Source: Actinoplanes octamycinicus (GTDB lineage: Bacteria; Actinomycetota; Actinomycetes; Mycobacteriales; Micromonosporaceae). Taken from it: 64,000 bases of DNA. A model generated the notes under the pieces. It worked only from the letters and a program-made list of their open reading frames with translations. It made no database searches and was not told the origin of the DNA. Positions 6,733 through 15,525 of the stretch are shown here, piece by piece. Made by a program: the position numbers and the translations under genes. Each line of letters opens with the position of its first letter. The stretch's first letter is position 1. The DNA lies in the NCBI RefSeq assembly GCF_014205225.1, contig NZ_JACHNB010000001.1:5933501-5997500 (forward strand), given 5' to 3'.

Positions 6733-9700
6733 ATGTTCGACACCCTGCTGATCGCGAACCGCGGCGAGATCGCCTGCCGGATCATCCGCACCGCCGCGCG
6801 GATCGGGCTGAAGACCGTCGCGGTCTTCTCCGACGCCGACCGCGCCGCCCCGCACGTCCGGATGGCCGACGTGGCCGTCCGGCTCGGCCCGGCCCCGGCC
6901 CGGGAGAGCTATCTGCTGGTCGACCGGGTGCTCGACGCCGCACTGTCCACCGGCGCCGGCGCCGTGCACCCCGGATACGGCTTCCTCTCCGAGGACGCCG
7001 CCTTCGCCACCGCGGTCGAGGCGGCCGGGCTCGCGTTCGTCGGGCCGACGCCGGCGCAGCTGACCGCGTTCGGCGCCAAGCACACCGCGCGGGACCTGGC
7101 CCGGACGGCCGGCGTTCCGATGATCGAGGGCACCGGGCTGCTGTCCGGCTTGGACGAGGCGCTCGCCGCCGCCGAGACGATCGGCTACCCGGTGATGCTG
7201 AAGGCGACCGGCGGGGGCGGCGGCATCGGCATGCAGGCCTGCCACAACGCGGCCGAACTGGCGTCCGCTTTTGATCGGGTCGAGCGGCTCGCGGTCGCGA
7301 ACTTCGGCAGCGGCGGAGTGTTCCTCGAACGGTTCGTGCAGCATGCCCGGCACGTCGAGGTGCAGGTCTTCGGTGACGGCGCCGGACGCGTGGTGGCGCT
7401 CGGTGACCGGGACTGCAGCCTGCAGCGGCGCAACCAGAAAGTGATCGAGGAAGCGCCCGCGCCCGGCCTGCCGGACGACGTGCGAGAGCAGCTGCACGCG
7501 GCGGCCACGGCCCTCTGCTCGTCGGTGCGGTATCGGTCAGCGGGGACCGTCGAGTTCGTCTACGACGCGGCCCGGGAGCAGGCCTCATTCCTGGAGGTGA
7601 ACACCCGGCTGCAGGTCGAGCACCCGGTCACCGAGGAGATCTTCGGGATCGACCTGGTGGAGTGGATGCTGCGCCTGGCGCAGGGCGACGCGAGCGTGCT
7701 GGACGAGCCGCGACGGGCGGCCGGGGCGGCGGTCGAGGCCCGCGTCTACGCCGAGGACCCGACGCAGGGGCACCGGCCCAGCGCCGGACTGATCACCGAC
7801 GTGGCCTTTCCCGGCGACGTCCGGGTGGACGGCTGGGTCGAGGCCGGGACCGAGGTGAGCACCGCCTACGACCCGATGCTGGCCAAGGTGATCGTCACCG
7901 GCGCGACCCGGGACGAGGCGTTCGGCAACCTGCGGGCCGCGCTGGCCGGGACCAGGGTGGACGGGATCGAGACGAACCTCGGGTTGCTGCGCGCCGCCGC
8001 GGCCCACCACGACGTGCTGGCGGCGCGGCACTCGACGGCCACGCTCGCCGGGGTGCACGACACCGAGCCGCGGATCGTGGTCGAGCGGCCCGGCACGATG
8101 ACCACGGTGCAGGACTGGCCCGGGCGGACCGGGCTGTGGGAGGTCGGGGTGCCGCCGTCCGGGCCGATGGACGACCTGTCCTTCCGGCTCGGGAACACGG
8201 CGCTCGGCAACCCGGAGGGGGCGCCCGGCCTGGAGTGCACGGTGGACGGGCCGGCGCTGCGGTTCACCGCGGACACCACGGTCTGTGTGACCGGGGCGCC
8301 GGTGCCGGTGAGCGTCGACGGACGGCCGGTGCCGCAGTGGGAGCCGGTTGTGGTGCCGGCGGGTGCGGTGCTCGACGTCGGGAAGGCGACCTCGGGTGGG
8401 TTGCGGGCCTATGTGCTGTTCGCCGGGGGCCTGGACGTGCCGCGGTATCTGGGGAGTGCGGCGACGTTCACTCTCGGGCAGTTCGGGGGGCATGGCGGGC
8501 GGGCGTTGCGGGTCGGCGATGTGTTGCGGTCGGTTTCCATCGGGACGAAACCTGAGATGTCGATGGTGGAGCCACCGCGGATCGGCCACGACTGGCGGAT
8601 CAAGGTGACCGAGGGGCCGCACGCCGCCCCCGAGTTCTTCACCCGCGAAGACCTCGACGAGTTCTACGCCGCCGCCTGGCAGGTGCACTTCAACTCGGCG
8701 CGCACCGGGGTCCGCCTGGTCGGCCCGAAACCCCGCTGGGCGCGGACCGACGGTGGCGAGGCCGGCCTGCACCCGTCCAACATCCACGACACCCCCTACT
8801 CGGTGGGCGCCATCGACTTCACCGGCGACGTGCCGATCATTCTCGGACCGGACGGGCCCAGCCTCGGCGGCTTCGTCTGCCCGGCCACGGTGATCACGTC
8901 GGAGCGGTGGAAGCTCGGGCAGCTGAGCCCGGGCGACACGGTCCGGTTCGTACCGGTAAGCGATCTTGATTTCACGCCCTTGCTCAAGACGCGCGACGAC
9001 GGTGTGCTCGCCCGGGTCGACGACGTCACCTACCGGCGCTCCGGCGACGACAACCTGCTCGTCGAATACGGCCCGATGACCCTCGACCTCGGCCTGCGGA
9101 TGCGCGGGCACGCCCTGATGGACCGGCTGCGCGCCGAGGGCCTGCCGGGCGTCGTCGACCTCACCCCGGGGATCCGCTCGCTGCAGATCCACGTCGACCC
9201 GGCGGTGCTGCCGGTCCGCAAGCTGCTCGACGTGGTCCGGTCCATCGAGCTGCCGGCCACCCGCGACCTGGAGGTGCCCAGCCGGACCGTGCACCTGCCG
9301 CTGTCCTGGGACGACCCGGCCACCCGGGAGGCGATCGCCCGCTACATGGCCGGCGTGCGCGACGACGCGCCGTGGTGCCCGTGGAACATCGAGTTCATCC
9401 GCCGAGTCAACGGTCTCGACTCGGTCGACGACGTCTACCGGACCGTCTACGACGCCAGTTACCTGGTGCTCGGCCTCGGCGACGTGTACCTCGGCGCGCC
9501 GGTGGCCACCCCGCTCGACCCGCGGCACCGGCTGGTCACCACCAAGTACAACCCGGCGCGCACCTGGACGCCGGAGAACGCGGTCGGGATCGGCGGGGCG
9601 TACCTGTGCATCTACGGGATGGAGGGGCCGGGCGGCTACCAGTTCGTCGGCCGTACCGTGCAGATCTGGTCCCGCTGGCGGCGCGAGGCCGGCGACCCGT

Positions 9701-10221
9701 GGCTGCTGCGCCACTTCGACCGGATCCAGTGGTACCCGGTCGGTGCCGAGGAACTGCTCGACCTGCGGGCCGACGTGGCCGCCGGGCGGCACCGGCTGCG
9801 GATCGACGACGGGACGTTCCGGCTCGCCGACCACGAGGCGTTCCTGGAGTCCAACGCGGCGTCGATCGCCGACTTCCGGGCGCGGCAGGCGACCGCTTTC
9901 GGCCAGGAGCGGGAGGCGTGGGCGGCGGCCGGGGAATTCGATCCCCGGCCCGAGCCGGAAGCACCGCCGGCCGCCGGGACGGTCACCGTTCCCGACGGTG
10001 GGACGCTGGTGGAGGCGCCGTTCGTGTCCAGTGTCTGGCGGGTCGACGTGCGGCCCGGTGACCGGGTCGTCGCCGGGCAGCCGCTGCTCGCGCTCGAGGC
10101 GATGAAGCTGGAGACCGTGGTCACCGCGCCGTGCGACGGGCAGGTCGCCGACATCCTCGTCATCCCCGGCGCGCAGGTCGCGCCGGGCAGCCCGCTCGTC
10201 GTCCTCGGGAGCCCCGCATGA
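6733..10221 (+). CDS. Biotin-dependent urea/guanidine carboxylase
   Basis: At 1,162 residues this is a full-length single-chain carboxylase. Residues 1-450 are the biotin carboxylase with its ATP-grasp domain (start LLIANRGEIACRIIRTA, glycine loop KATGGGGGIGMQ near 157, NTRLQVEHPVTEEIFG near 290). Residues about 450-745 are the KipA-like AHS2 carboxyltransferase half and about 760-985 the KipI-like AHS1 half. A C-terminal biotinyl domain has the lysine in LEAMKLE near residue 1125. It uses ATP and bicarbonate to carboxylate urea (to allophanate) or guanidine (to carboxyguanidine). The two DUF1989 neighbours and a BioY gene in the same operon favour guanidine. The stop overlaps the next start (ATGA). 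Confidence 0.93.
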   Translation: MFDTLLIANRGEIACRIIRTAARIGLKTVAVFSDADRAAPHVRMADVAVRLGPAPARESYLLVDRVLDAALSTGAGAVHPGYGFLSEDAAFATAVEAAGLAFVGPTPAQLTAFGAKHTARDLARTAGVPMIEGTGLLSGLDEALAAAETIGYPVMLKATGGGGGIGMQACHNAAELASAFDRVERLAVANFGSGGVFLERFVQHARHVEVQVFGDGAGRVVALGDRDCSLQRRNQKVIEEAPAPGLPDDVREQLHAAATALCSSVRYRSAGTVEFVYDAAREQASFLEVNTRLQVEHPVTEEIFGIDLVEWMLRLAQGDASVLDEPRRAAGAAVEARVYAEDPTQGHRPSAGLITDVAFPGDVRVDGWVEAGTEVSTAYDPMLAKVIVTGATRDEAFGNLRAALAGTRVDGIETNLGLLRAAAAHHDVLAARHSTATLAGVHDTEPRIVVERPGTMTTVQDWPGRTGLWEVGVPPSGPMDDLSFRLGNTALGNPEGAPGLECTVDGPALRFTADTTVCVTGAPVPVSVDGRPVPQWEPVVVPAGAVLDVGKATSGGLRAYVLFAGGLDVPRYLGSAATFTLGQFGGHGGRALRVGDVLRSVSIGTKPEMSMVEPPRIGHDWRIKVTEGPHAAPEFFTREDLDEFYAAAWQVHFNSARTGVRLVGPKPRWARTDGGEAGLHPSNIHDTPYSVGAIDFTGDVPIILGPDGPSLGGFVCPATVITSERWKLGQLSPGDTVRFVPVSDLDFTPLLKTRDDGVLARVDDVTYRRSGDDNLLVEYGPMTLDLGLRMRGHALMDRLRAEGLPGVVDLTPGIRSLQIHVDPAVLPVRKLLDVVRSIELPATRDLEVPSRTVHLPLSWDDPATREAIARYMAGVRDDAPWCPWNIEFIRRVNGLDSVDDVYRTVYDASYLVLGLGDVYLGAPVATPLDPRHRLVTTKYNPARTWTPENAVGIGGAYLCIYGMEGPGGYQFVGRTVQIWSRWRREAGDPWLLRHFDRIQWYPVGAEELLDLRADVAAGRHRLRIDDGTFRLADHEAFLESNAASIADFRARQATAFGQEREAWAAAGEFDPRPEPEAPPAAGTVTVPDGGTLVEAPFVSSVWRVDVRPGDRVVAGQPLLALEAMKLETVVTAPCDGQVADILVIPGAQVAPGSPLVVLGSPA

Positions 10222-12029
10222 AAGACCGCGTTCGCGCCGCCTACGCCCGGCTCGCCCGGGAGGAGCGTCCGGAAGCCTGGATCACTCTGCGGCCCGAGGT
10301 GGACGTGCTCGCCGACGCGGCCGTCGTCGAGGCGCGCCTGGCCGCGGGGGAGGACCTGCCGCTGGCCGGAAAGCTGCTCGCGGTCAAGGACAACATCGAC
10401 GTCGCCGGGCTGCCCACCACCGCGGGCTGCCCCGCCTATGCCTACCAGCCGGACCGCAGCGCGTCCGCGGTGCAACGGCTCGTCGACGCCGGCGCGCTGG
10501 TGCTCGGCAAGACCAATCTGGACCAGTTCGCGACCGGGCTGGTCGGCACCCGCAGCCCGTACGGGGCGGTCCGCGACGTCCGCGACCCGGCCCGGGTCTC
10601 CGGTGGCTCCAGCTCCGGGTCGGCGGTGGTGGTCGCGCTCGGCATCGCCGACCTGGCCCTCGGCACCGACACGGCCGGGTCGGGGCGGGTGCCGGCCGCC
10701 TTCCAGGGCATCGTCGGGATGAAGCCGACCCCGGGGCTCGTGCCGGTCGACGGGGTGGTGCCGGCCTGCCGCAGCTTCGACTGCGTGACCGTTTTCGCTC
10801 GCACACTCGGCGAGGGTCGGCAGGCGCTCGCCATCATGAGCGACCCGGCGCCGCACTCCGCCGCGTCGCCCTTGTCCGCGCCGCCGCATCCGGTCGTCGC
10901 GGTCCCCGACCGGTCCGAGCTGATCGGGCTGTCACCGGACTGGCTCGACGCGTTCGACCAGGTCGCGAAGGACCTCGAAGCGGCCGGCGCCCGGCTGCGC
11001 CCGATCCGGCTCGCCCCGTTCCTGGCCGCCGCGAAACTGCTCTACAACGGTGGCTTCGTCGCCGAACGCTACGCCGCGGTCGGCGCCTTCATCGACGAAC
11101 ATCCGGATCAGGTCGATCCGACGGTCCGGGCCATCATCAGCCCCGCCCGGGACATCCCGGCCCACGTGCTGGTGACCGATACCGAACGCCTCTCCCGGCT
11201 GCGCGCCGAGGCGATGGCGGAGTGGGGCGACGCCGACGCGCTGCTGCTGCCGACCGCCCCGAGCCACCCGACGATCGCCGAGGTCGCCGCGGACCCGATC
11301 GGCGTCAACGCGACCCTCGGCACGTACACCAACTTCTGCAACCTGTTCGGGCTCAGCGCCGTCGCGGTCCCGGCCGCCTTCGGCGTCCAGATCATCGCCA
11401 GAGGCTTCGCGGACGCGGTCGCCGCCGACGTCGCGGCCCTGGTCCTCGGCGAAGACCCGCTTTCCGGTACGGCCACCCGTGGCCTCCCGTTGCTGGTGGT
11501 CGGCGCGCACCTGACCGGGCAGCCGCTGAACCACCAGCTCACGTCACCGGGCGGCAGATTCGTGCGAGCGGCCCGCACCGCCCCGCGCTACCGCCTGCAC
11601 GCCCTGCCCACCGAACCCCCCAAGCCCGGCCTGGTCCGGGTCGCCACGGACGGCGCCGCCATCGAGGGTGAAGTGTGGGAACTGCCGCCGGACGCGCTCG
11701 GCCGGTTCCTCGCCGCTCTGCCCAGCCCGATGGTCCTGGGCCGGGTCGAGCTGGAGGACGGCACCAGCGTGACCGGTTTCCTCTGCGAGGGCGTGGGCTT
11801 GGTCGACGCACCGGACATCACCGCTCACGGCGGCTGGCGCGCCTACTTGTCGTCCTTGCCTTCCGCCACCCCCGGCTCCGCCTCCGCCGAGTCTCCCTTT
11901 TTCGCCGTTCCCGCCGCCGCGTCTTCCTCTTCCGCCGTTCCCGCCGCCGCGTCTCCGTCTTCGGCCGTCCCCGCCGCCGCGTCGCCCTCTTCCGCCGCAT
12001 CCCACTCTGTCGTCGAGGAGCATCGATGA
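10218..12029 (+). CDS. atzF: Allophanate hydrolase with low-complexity C-terminal tail
   Basis: This 603-residue amidase-signature enzyme hydrolyses allophanate to ammonia and CO2. The catalytic Lys lies in LLAVKDNIDVAG (about residue 56), and the Ser-cisSer pair lies in SGGSSSGSAVVVALG (about 130), followed by GTDTAGSGRVPAAFQGIVG. The C-terminal AtzF-type domain runs from about 415 to 550 (LLVVGAHLTGQPLNHQL, GRVELEDGTSVTGFL). Beyond the expected end is an unusual tail of about 45 residues made of AVPAAASPSS-type repeats, encoded by three 30-bp repeats. Start and stop both overlap neighbours by ATGA, linking it to the carboxylase and to BioY. Confidence 0.93.
   Translation: MKDRVRAAYARLAREERPEAWITLRPEVDVLADAAVVEARLAAGEDLPLAGKLLAVKDNIDVAGLPTTAGCPAYAYQPDRSASAVQRLVDAGALVLGKTNLDQFATGLVGTRSPYGAVRDVRDPARVSGGSSSGSAVVVALGIADLALGTDTAGSGRVPAAFQGIVGMKPTPGLVPVDGVVPACRSFDCVTVFARTLGEGRQALAIMSDPAPHSAASPLSAPPHPVVAVPDRSELIGLSPDWLDAFDQVAKDLEAAGARLRPIRLAPFLAAAKLLYNGGFVAERYAAVGAFIDEHPDQVDPTVRAIISPARDIPAHVLVTDTERLSRLRAEAMAEWGDADALLLPTAPSHPTIAEVAADPIGVNATLGTYTNFCNLFGLSAVAVPAAFGVQIIARGFADAVAADVAALVLGEDPLSGTATRGLPLLVVGAHLTGQPLNHQLTSPGGRFVRAARTAPRYRLHALPTEPPKPGLVRVATDGAAIEGEVWELPPDALGRFLAALPSPMVLGRVELEDGTSVTGFLCEGVGLVDAPDITAHGGWRAYLSSLPSATPGSASAESPFFAVPAAASSSSAVPAAASPSSAVPAAASPSSAASHSVVEEHR
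11904..11993 (+). repeat. Three 30-bp in-frame tandem repeats
   Basis: Units at 11904-11933, 11934-11963 and 11964-11993 are near-identical and encode AVPAAASSSS, AVPAAASPSS and AVPAAASPSS at the C-terminus of the allophanate hydrolase. They preserve the frame and end shortly before the bioY start. Confidence 0.9.
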
Positions 12030-12619
12030 ACTCGCTCGCCCTGCACGCGCCCCGCTACGTCCTCGGCGACCTGTTACTCACCCGCGTCCGCGGCGCCGAC
12101 GTCCTCCTGGTCACCGGCGGCGCCGCCCTGATCGGCCTGTCCGCCCAGATCGCCGTCCCCGTCCCGGGCAGCCCGGTCCCGGTCACCGGCCAGACCTTGG
12201 CCGTCCTGCTCTGCGCCGCCGCCCTCGGCCCCTGGCGCGGCCCGGCCGCCACCCTGGCCTACGTTTTCGCCGGCCTGGCCGGAGTCCCGTGGTTCGCCGG
12301 CGGCGCCTCCGGCCTCACTGGCGCGACCTTCGGCTATCTCCTGGGCATGATCGCCGCCGCGGCGGTGGTCGGCGCCTTGGCCCGCTACGGCGCCGACCGC
12401 ACCCCGTGGCGCACAGTCCCGGCGATGCTCCTCGGCAACGTCGTCATCTACACGGTCGGGGTCTCCTGGCTGGCGGTAACCCTGCACCTGAACGCCACCA
12501 CCGCCGTCCGAGTCGGCCTGGTCCCGTTCCTGCTCGGCGACGCCCTGAAGGTCCTGATCGCCGCCGGGGTCCTCCCCGCCGCCTGGCACCTCACCCGCAG
12601 GACGCCGAGGAGCCGGTGA
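12026..12619 (+). CDS. bioY: BioY biotin transporter substrate-binding (S) component
   Basis: The 197-residue membrane protein has about six hydrophobic helices and the BioY signature (LSAQIAVPVPGSPVPVTGQT, LGPWRGPAATLAYVFAGLAG, GVPWFAGGASGL, FLLGDALKVLIAAGVLP). BioY is the biotin-binding S component of ECF transporters and can work with a shared AT module or alone. It is the last gene of the operon, started by an ATGA overlap with allophanate hydrolase. Its presence makes sense because the upstream carboxylase needs covalent biotin, so cofactor uptake would be co-induced. No bioM/bioN genes are nearby. Confidence 0.93.
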   Translation: MNSLALHAPRYVLGDLLLTRVRGADVLLVTGGAALIGLSAQIAVPVPGSPVPVTGQTLAVLLCAAALGPWRGPAATLAYVFAGLAGVPWFAGGASGLTGATFGYLLGMIAAAAVVGALARYGADRTPWRTVPAMLLGNVVIYTVGVSWLAVTLHLNATTAVRVGLVPFLLGDALKVLIAAGVLPAAWHLTRRTPRSR

Positions 12620-12637
12620 GGCGCGGTGCCGTCGCGC

Positions 12638-12934
12638 TCAGGCGGTCCGAAGCACCACGGCGCCCACGATCCCGATCGTCGCCACCATCGGAATGGCGTA
12701 GCCCTGCCCGGTGCGTCGCGGCCGTAGCCACAGGTACGCGATGCCGAACATGAACGCCAGCATGAACGATCCCTCGTAGCCCGCAGCTCTGACCGCCCGG
12801 CTGTCGGCGACGGCAAACCCGACGTAAACGGCGACGAAGGGCAGGTAGAGAGCCCAGGAGTCGTAGGGAACGAGTGACTGCACCGGAAACGTCAGGGCCA
12901 TGCCCCACGCGTAGGCGTTGTTCAGGCGATCCAT
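12638..12934 (-). CDS. Small hypothetical membrane protein
   Basis: From the ATG at 12934 this gives 98 residues with three to four hydrophobic segments (LYLPFVAVYVGFAVAD, GSFMLAFMFGIAYLWL, IPMVATIGIVGAVVL) and a basic RPRRT loop, so it is predicted to sit in the cytoplasmic membrane. An in-frame ATG at 13006 would add 24 polar residues, but the shorter start has GGGAACGACG just ahead and begins closer to the first helix. It converges on bioY with an 18-bp gap. I do not recognise the family. Confidence 0.6.
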   Translation of the reverse strand: MDRLNNAYAWGMALTFPVQSLVPYDSWALYLPFVAVYVGFAVADSRAVRAAGYEGSFMLAFMFGIAYLWLRPRRTGQGYAIPMVATIGIVGAVVLRTA

Positions 12935-13136
12935 CGTCGTTCCCGTCCGCTCCCCAAGATCATCCGCGACAGCGTAGGGTGCGAGGTGGCTGCGGGCAAC
13001 GCCCATCCGGCGGAAAACCGCAGGTCAATCCGGCTAAGTCCCGCCATGGTTGTGAAGGTTTCGGGGAGATTGATGGGCTCCCTTCCGCTGCAGTCCCGGA
13101 TCGATCAAGATCATCCCCGACTTGGGGAGGGCTGGG

Positions 13137-13718
13137 ATGCCAAGGCAATGGGACACAACCGCTCATGACCGAGCGAAGGCTGATAAATCAGGCCGACGTT
13201 GGCGCGGCCTGCTGGCGCTCATCGGAACGCTCCTTGTTGTCGCGTTCCTTCTCGCCATGGCGGCTCTCAAGGTCATTACCTTCGCGCTCGAACCCATCAC
13301 CTCGCCGCCCGAGGCGCCGAGGGAGGATGAATTCGTGGGCACCTGGTGCTCACCTCACGGCGACCGGCTGGTACTTGCCGGAGACCGCTTCAAGGTCGAT
13401 CCGATGTCGCCTGTGCTTGCCGGGCAGATTTCCTTCAGAGTTCCGACCCCTAAGCCTGGAAGCTCACCCCGGTGGAACGATCCGCCGGCCACCACCGCGG
13501 CCGGCAGTTGGGGTGTGTTCGTCCTGGGAGCTGACGTCATGGCTGGACGGGTGACAACGCTGGACATGGAGTTCGACACCATCGGCCAGGACGCCGTCAT
13601 CAGCGACATGCTGGAACTGGACACCTACGAAGGAGACGCCGGCTGGAGTTTCTCTCTGCCGCTGAAGCCCAGCGGTTCCGGCGACATGACGTTCGGCAGA
13701 TGCGAGGGGAACGGCTGA
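13137..13718 (+). CDS. Hypothetical membrane-anchored protein
   Basis: A GGGGAGG ribosome site at 13124-13130 supports the ATG at 13137, giving 193 residues. After a short basic N-terminus one transmembrane helix (LLALIGTLLVVAFLLAMAAL, about residues 24-44) is followed by an extracytoplasmic domain of about 140 residues. That domain starts EFVGTWCSPHGDRLVLAGDRF, a lipocalin-like opening with a GTW block and a beta-rich pattern, and carries two cysteines (in TWCSP and GRCEG) that could pair. It faces a similar single-helix protein gene convergently. The function is not recognised. Confidence 0.7.
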   Translation: MPRQWDTTAHDRAKADKSGRRWRGLLALIGTLLVVAFLLAMAALKVITFALEPITSPPEAPREDEFVGTWCSPHGDRLVLAGDRFKVDPMSPVLAGQISFRVPTPKPGSSPRWNDPPATTAAGSWGVFVLGADVMAGRVTTLDMEFDTIGQDAVISDMLELDTYEGDAGWSFSLPLKPSGSGDMTFGRCEGNG

Positions 13719-13752
13719 TGGAAGATTCGCGGGTGCGCGTCGAGTCGCAGTT

Positions 13753-14160
13753 CTAGGGGCAGTCGATGCGATGCCAGGTCGTGTCGTGCTGCCACCGCAG
13801 TTCGAAGCGCACGCACACAATGTGGTCCATCTGGCCATCGGCCCCGCCGCGCATTTCGGCGTCGGCCCAGGCGTGCGGGTCGGCCGGGTTCTCGTTGTCG
13901 TTGCCCTGGGAGGCCCGGACGGTTCCGCCGTAGTTGGCGATCCAACCGGTCAGCGCGTGGAGGCCGGTTGTCGGATATTCCCCCGGGCCGAGGGGCGCCA
14001 CTGCCAAGTCGGCCTTGCGGGCGATGACCTTCGCGTTGGCGTCAACGGCTGACCAGGCCGGGTCATAGGTGTTGAGTCGATACAGCAGCCAGACGACTCC
14101 ACCGGCCAGGATCACGAGCATCACCGCGACGGCGCCGCCGACAAATTTGATCACCTTCAC
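13753..14160 (-). CDS. Hypothetical single-pass membrane protein
   Basis: Taking the GTG at 14160 as start (MKVIKFVGGAVAVMLVILAG) gives 135 residues: an N-terminal transmembrane helix followed by a soluble domain with conserved-looking blocks YDPAWSAVDANAKVIARK, LGPGEYPTTGLHALTGWI and FELRWQHDTTWHRIDCP. A TTG at 14193 would extend it by 11 residues but has no convincing ribosome site. It converges with the previous gene, 34 bp apart. It may be a small exported or anchored protein; no known family is recognised. Confidence 0.65.
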   Translation of the reverse strand: MKVIKFVGGAVAVMLVILAGGVVWLLYRLNTYDPAWSAVDANAKVIARKADLAVAPLGPGEYPTTGLHALTGWIANYGGTVRASQGNDNENPADPHAWADAEMRGGADGQMDHIVCVRFELRWQHDTTWHRIDCP

Positions 14161-14239
14161 GCCTGCCAGTGTTCCTGGGGAGAGCAAGGTCAAATAGAGG
14201 TGCTACTGCAAGCCGGACTCGATGGCGATCTGCCTGCGC

Positions 14240-14455
14240 ACTCAGTTGGAGGGGTCAGAGGCGCTGGCCGTATACCTCGGGCATTCGGATCCCGAGTTTC
14301 GCCCTTCGGACGTACACCCATCTCATGCCCAGCAGTGAGGAACGGACCCGCCGGGCGATCGACCGGGGGTTCTGGCGCGAGGCGGTCCCACGGCCCAAAT
14401 GGTCCGCGCAGCATGAAACCGCAGCTTGACGCCCTGTTTCTCGCAGTACACCAAT
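14240..14455 (+). pseudogene. Decayed tyrosine-recombinase (integrase) 3' end, copy 1
   Basis: Two frames carry pieces of a phage-type integrase C-terminus: SEALAVYLGHSDPEF in one and ALRTYTHLMPSSEERTRRAI in another, so a frameshift splits the usual ALGHS...TYTHLMPSSEERTR region. The upstream catalytic part is missing. The last 190 bp are homologous to 21330-21521, including a 19-bp identical block (14349-14367 versus 21402-21420) and 36 of 40 matching bases at the 3' end (14415-14454 versus 21482-21521). It is an integration scar, not an active gene. Confidence 0.8.
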
Positions 14456-14634
14456 TACCGATAATGGTGTTTGGCCGGTCCTGGCAGCAGGGTCGGCCAG
14501 GGTGCTGACCTGGGTAAATGCCGTTAGTCATGGTCATCTTTGGTCAACGTTCTGGGACGTCTGACGGCCCAGAGACGGCCCAGGACGCCCCCAGCGGCCC
14601 CGAGATCGTCGGACCCATGTCCTAGCCTTCGTCC

Positions 14635-15507
14635 GTGCGATCCCGCCCGCTACCGGAGCCACAGACGCTGGCGCTCTCCTGGGCTGACTGGCTTCCGCTG
14701 AACGATCGGGCGGCCCGTCTCCGGGTGCCGCGCGGCCCAGGGCTCTACCGCGTGAGGCGGGTGGGGGAGAGCACGCTCGCCTACGTCGGGCAGAGTTCGG
14801 GGCTCCGTGGGCGGCTCAGCCAGCTTTGCGCCCTGTATGGCGACGAGATGCCGTACAACGACCCGCACACCGCCGCTCCGTGCCTCTGGGTGATGCGCAC
14901 TGCGGAGGGCGCCGAATTCGAGGTCTCGGTGGCTGAGTTCGCGGGGGACGTCCGGGAGCGCAAGCTCGCCGAGTGCGTCGCGGTGTCACAGCACCGGGCG
15001 AAGTTCGGTCGCTCGCCGACGGCCAACTTCGGGCGCATGCCAGATGGGTGGATCAAGTCCACCGGCAACAACGCCGCGTTGGTGAAGTCAGGGCGCCGGA
15101 CTCGCGGGTATCAAGATCCCGCAGTCACCCGATCGCTGGATCATGCCCCGGTGCTTGATCTGGACCACGCCCCGACCAGCGCCGAGTGGGCCGGCCTCCC
15201 GTGGAGTCCCTGGCACCCCGGGCTGATCGCCAAACCGACCCTGGGCGTGTACCGAATCCGTCGCGCCGGGGAGCAGCACCTCGTGTACCTCGGGCAGGGC
15301 CGGATCGGCGCTCGGCTGGCCGCTCACGGTGCCAAAAGCCGCCTTGAAGACCACCGCCAGCGCGCCGCGTTCACCGGCGACCTCGAAAGCTCCTGGGCGC
15401 CCTTACCGACCTGCACCGCGGCCCAGCTCCTGGAGGTCGAGTGCGACCTCATCGCCAGTCACGCACTCTTCGCCGGACTCGCGCCCGAGGCGCAGTTCCT
15501 TGGTTGA
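14635..15507 (+). CDS. Tandem GIY-YIG nuclease-like protein
   Basis: The 290-residue protein (GTG start) appears to hold two GIY-YIG-like modules. Module one, about residues 30-140, has GPGLYRVRRVGESTLAYVGQ followed by LRGRLSQL. Module two, about 195-290, has LGVYRIRRAGEQHLVYLGQ followed by IGARLAAH and a late E-C-D helix. In each the GIY (GLY, GVY) and YIG (YVG, YLG) pairs and the following arginine are present, as in GIY-YIG endonuclease folds. A catalytic late Glu is plausible (AECVA; LEVECDLIA). No DNA-binding domain is attached. It sits alone just inside the integrase scar. Function could be element-encoded nuclease or defence; unproven. Confidence 0.7.
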   Translation: MRSRPLPEPQTLALSWADWLPLNDRAARLRVPRGPGLYRVRRVGESTLAYVGQSSGLRGRLSQLCALYGDEMPYNDPHTAAPCLWVMRTAEGAEFEVSVAEFAGDVRERKLAECVAVSQHRAKFGRSPTANFGRMPDGWIKSTGNNAALVKSGRRTRGYQDPAVTRSLDHAPVLDLDHAPTSAEWAGLPWSPWHPGLIAKPTLGVYRIRRAGEQHLVYLGQGRIGARLAAHGAKSRLEDHRQRAAFTGDLESSWAPLPTCTAAQLLEVECDLIASHALFAGLAPEAQFLG

Positions 15508-15525
15508 CCACCGATCCTGACCAGG

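Noticed and set aside
7585..9834. Reverse open frame of 749 codons across the carboxylase
   Set aside because: It is antisense to a fully recognised carboxylase and has no protein-family motif.
11904..11993. Tandem repeats as a CRISPR array
   Set aside because: Units are contiguous with no unique spacers and are in frame with a protein-coding gene.
14415..14454. tRNA 3' end serving as attachment site
   Set aside because: The conserved 40 bp next to both integrase remnants does not contain a T-loop GGTTCGA-type consensus, so a tRNA-derived site cannot be claimed.
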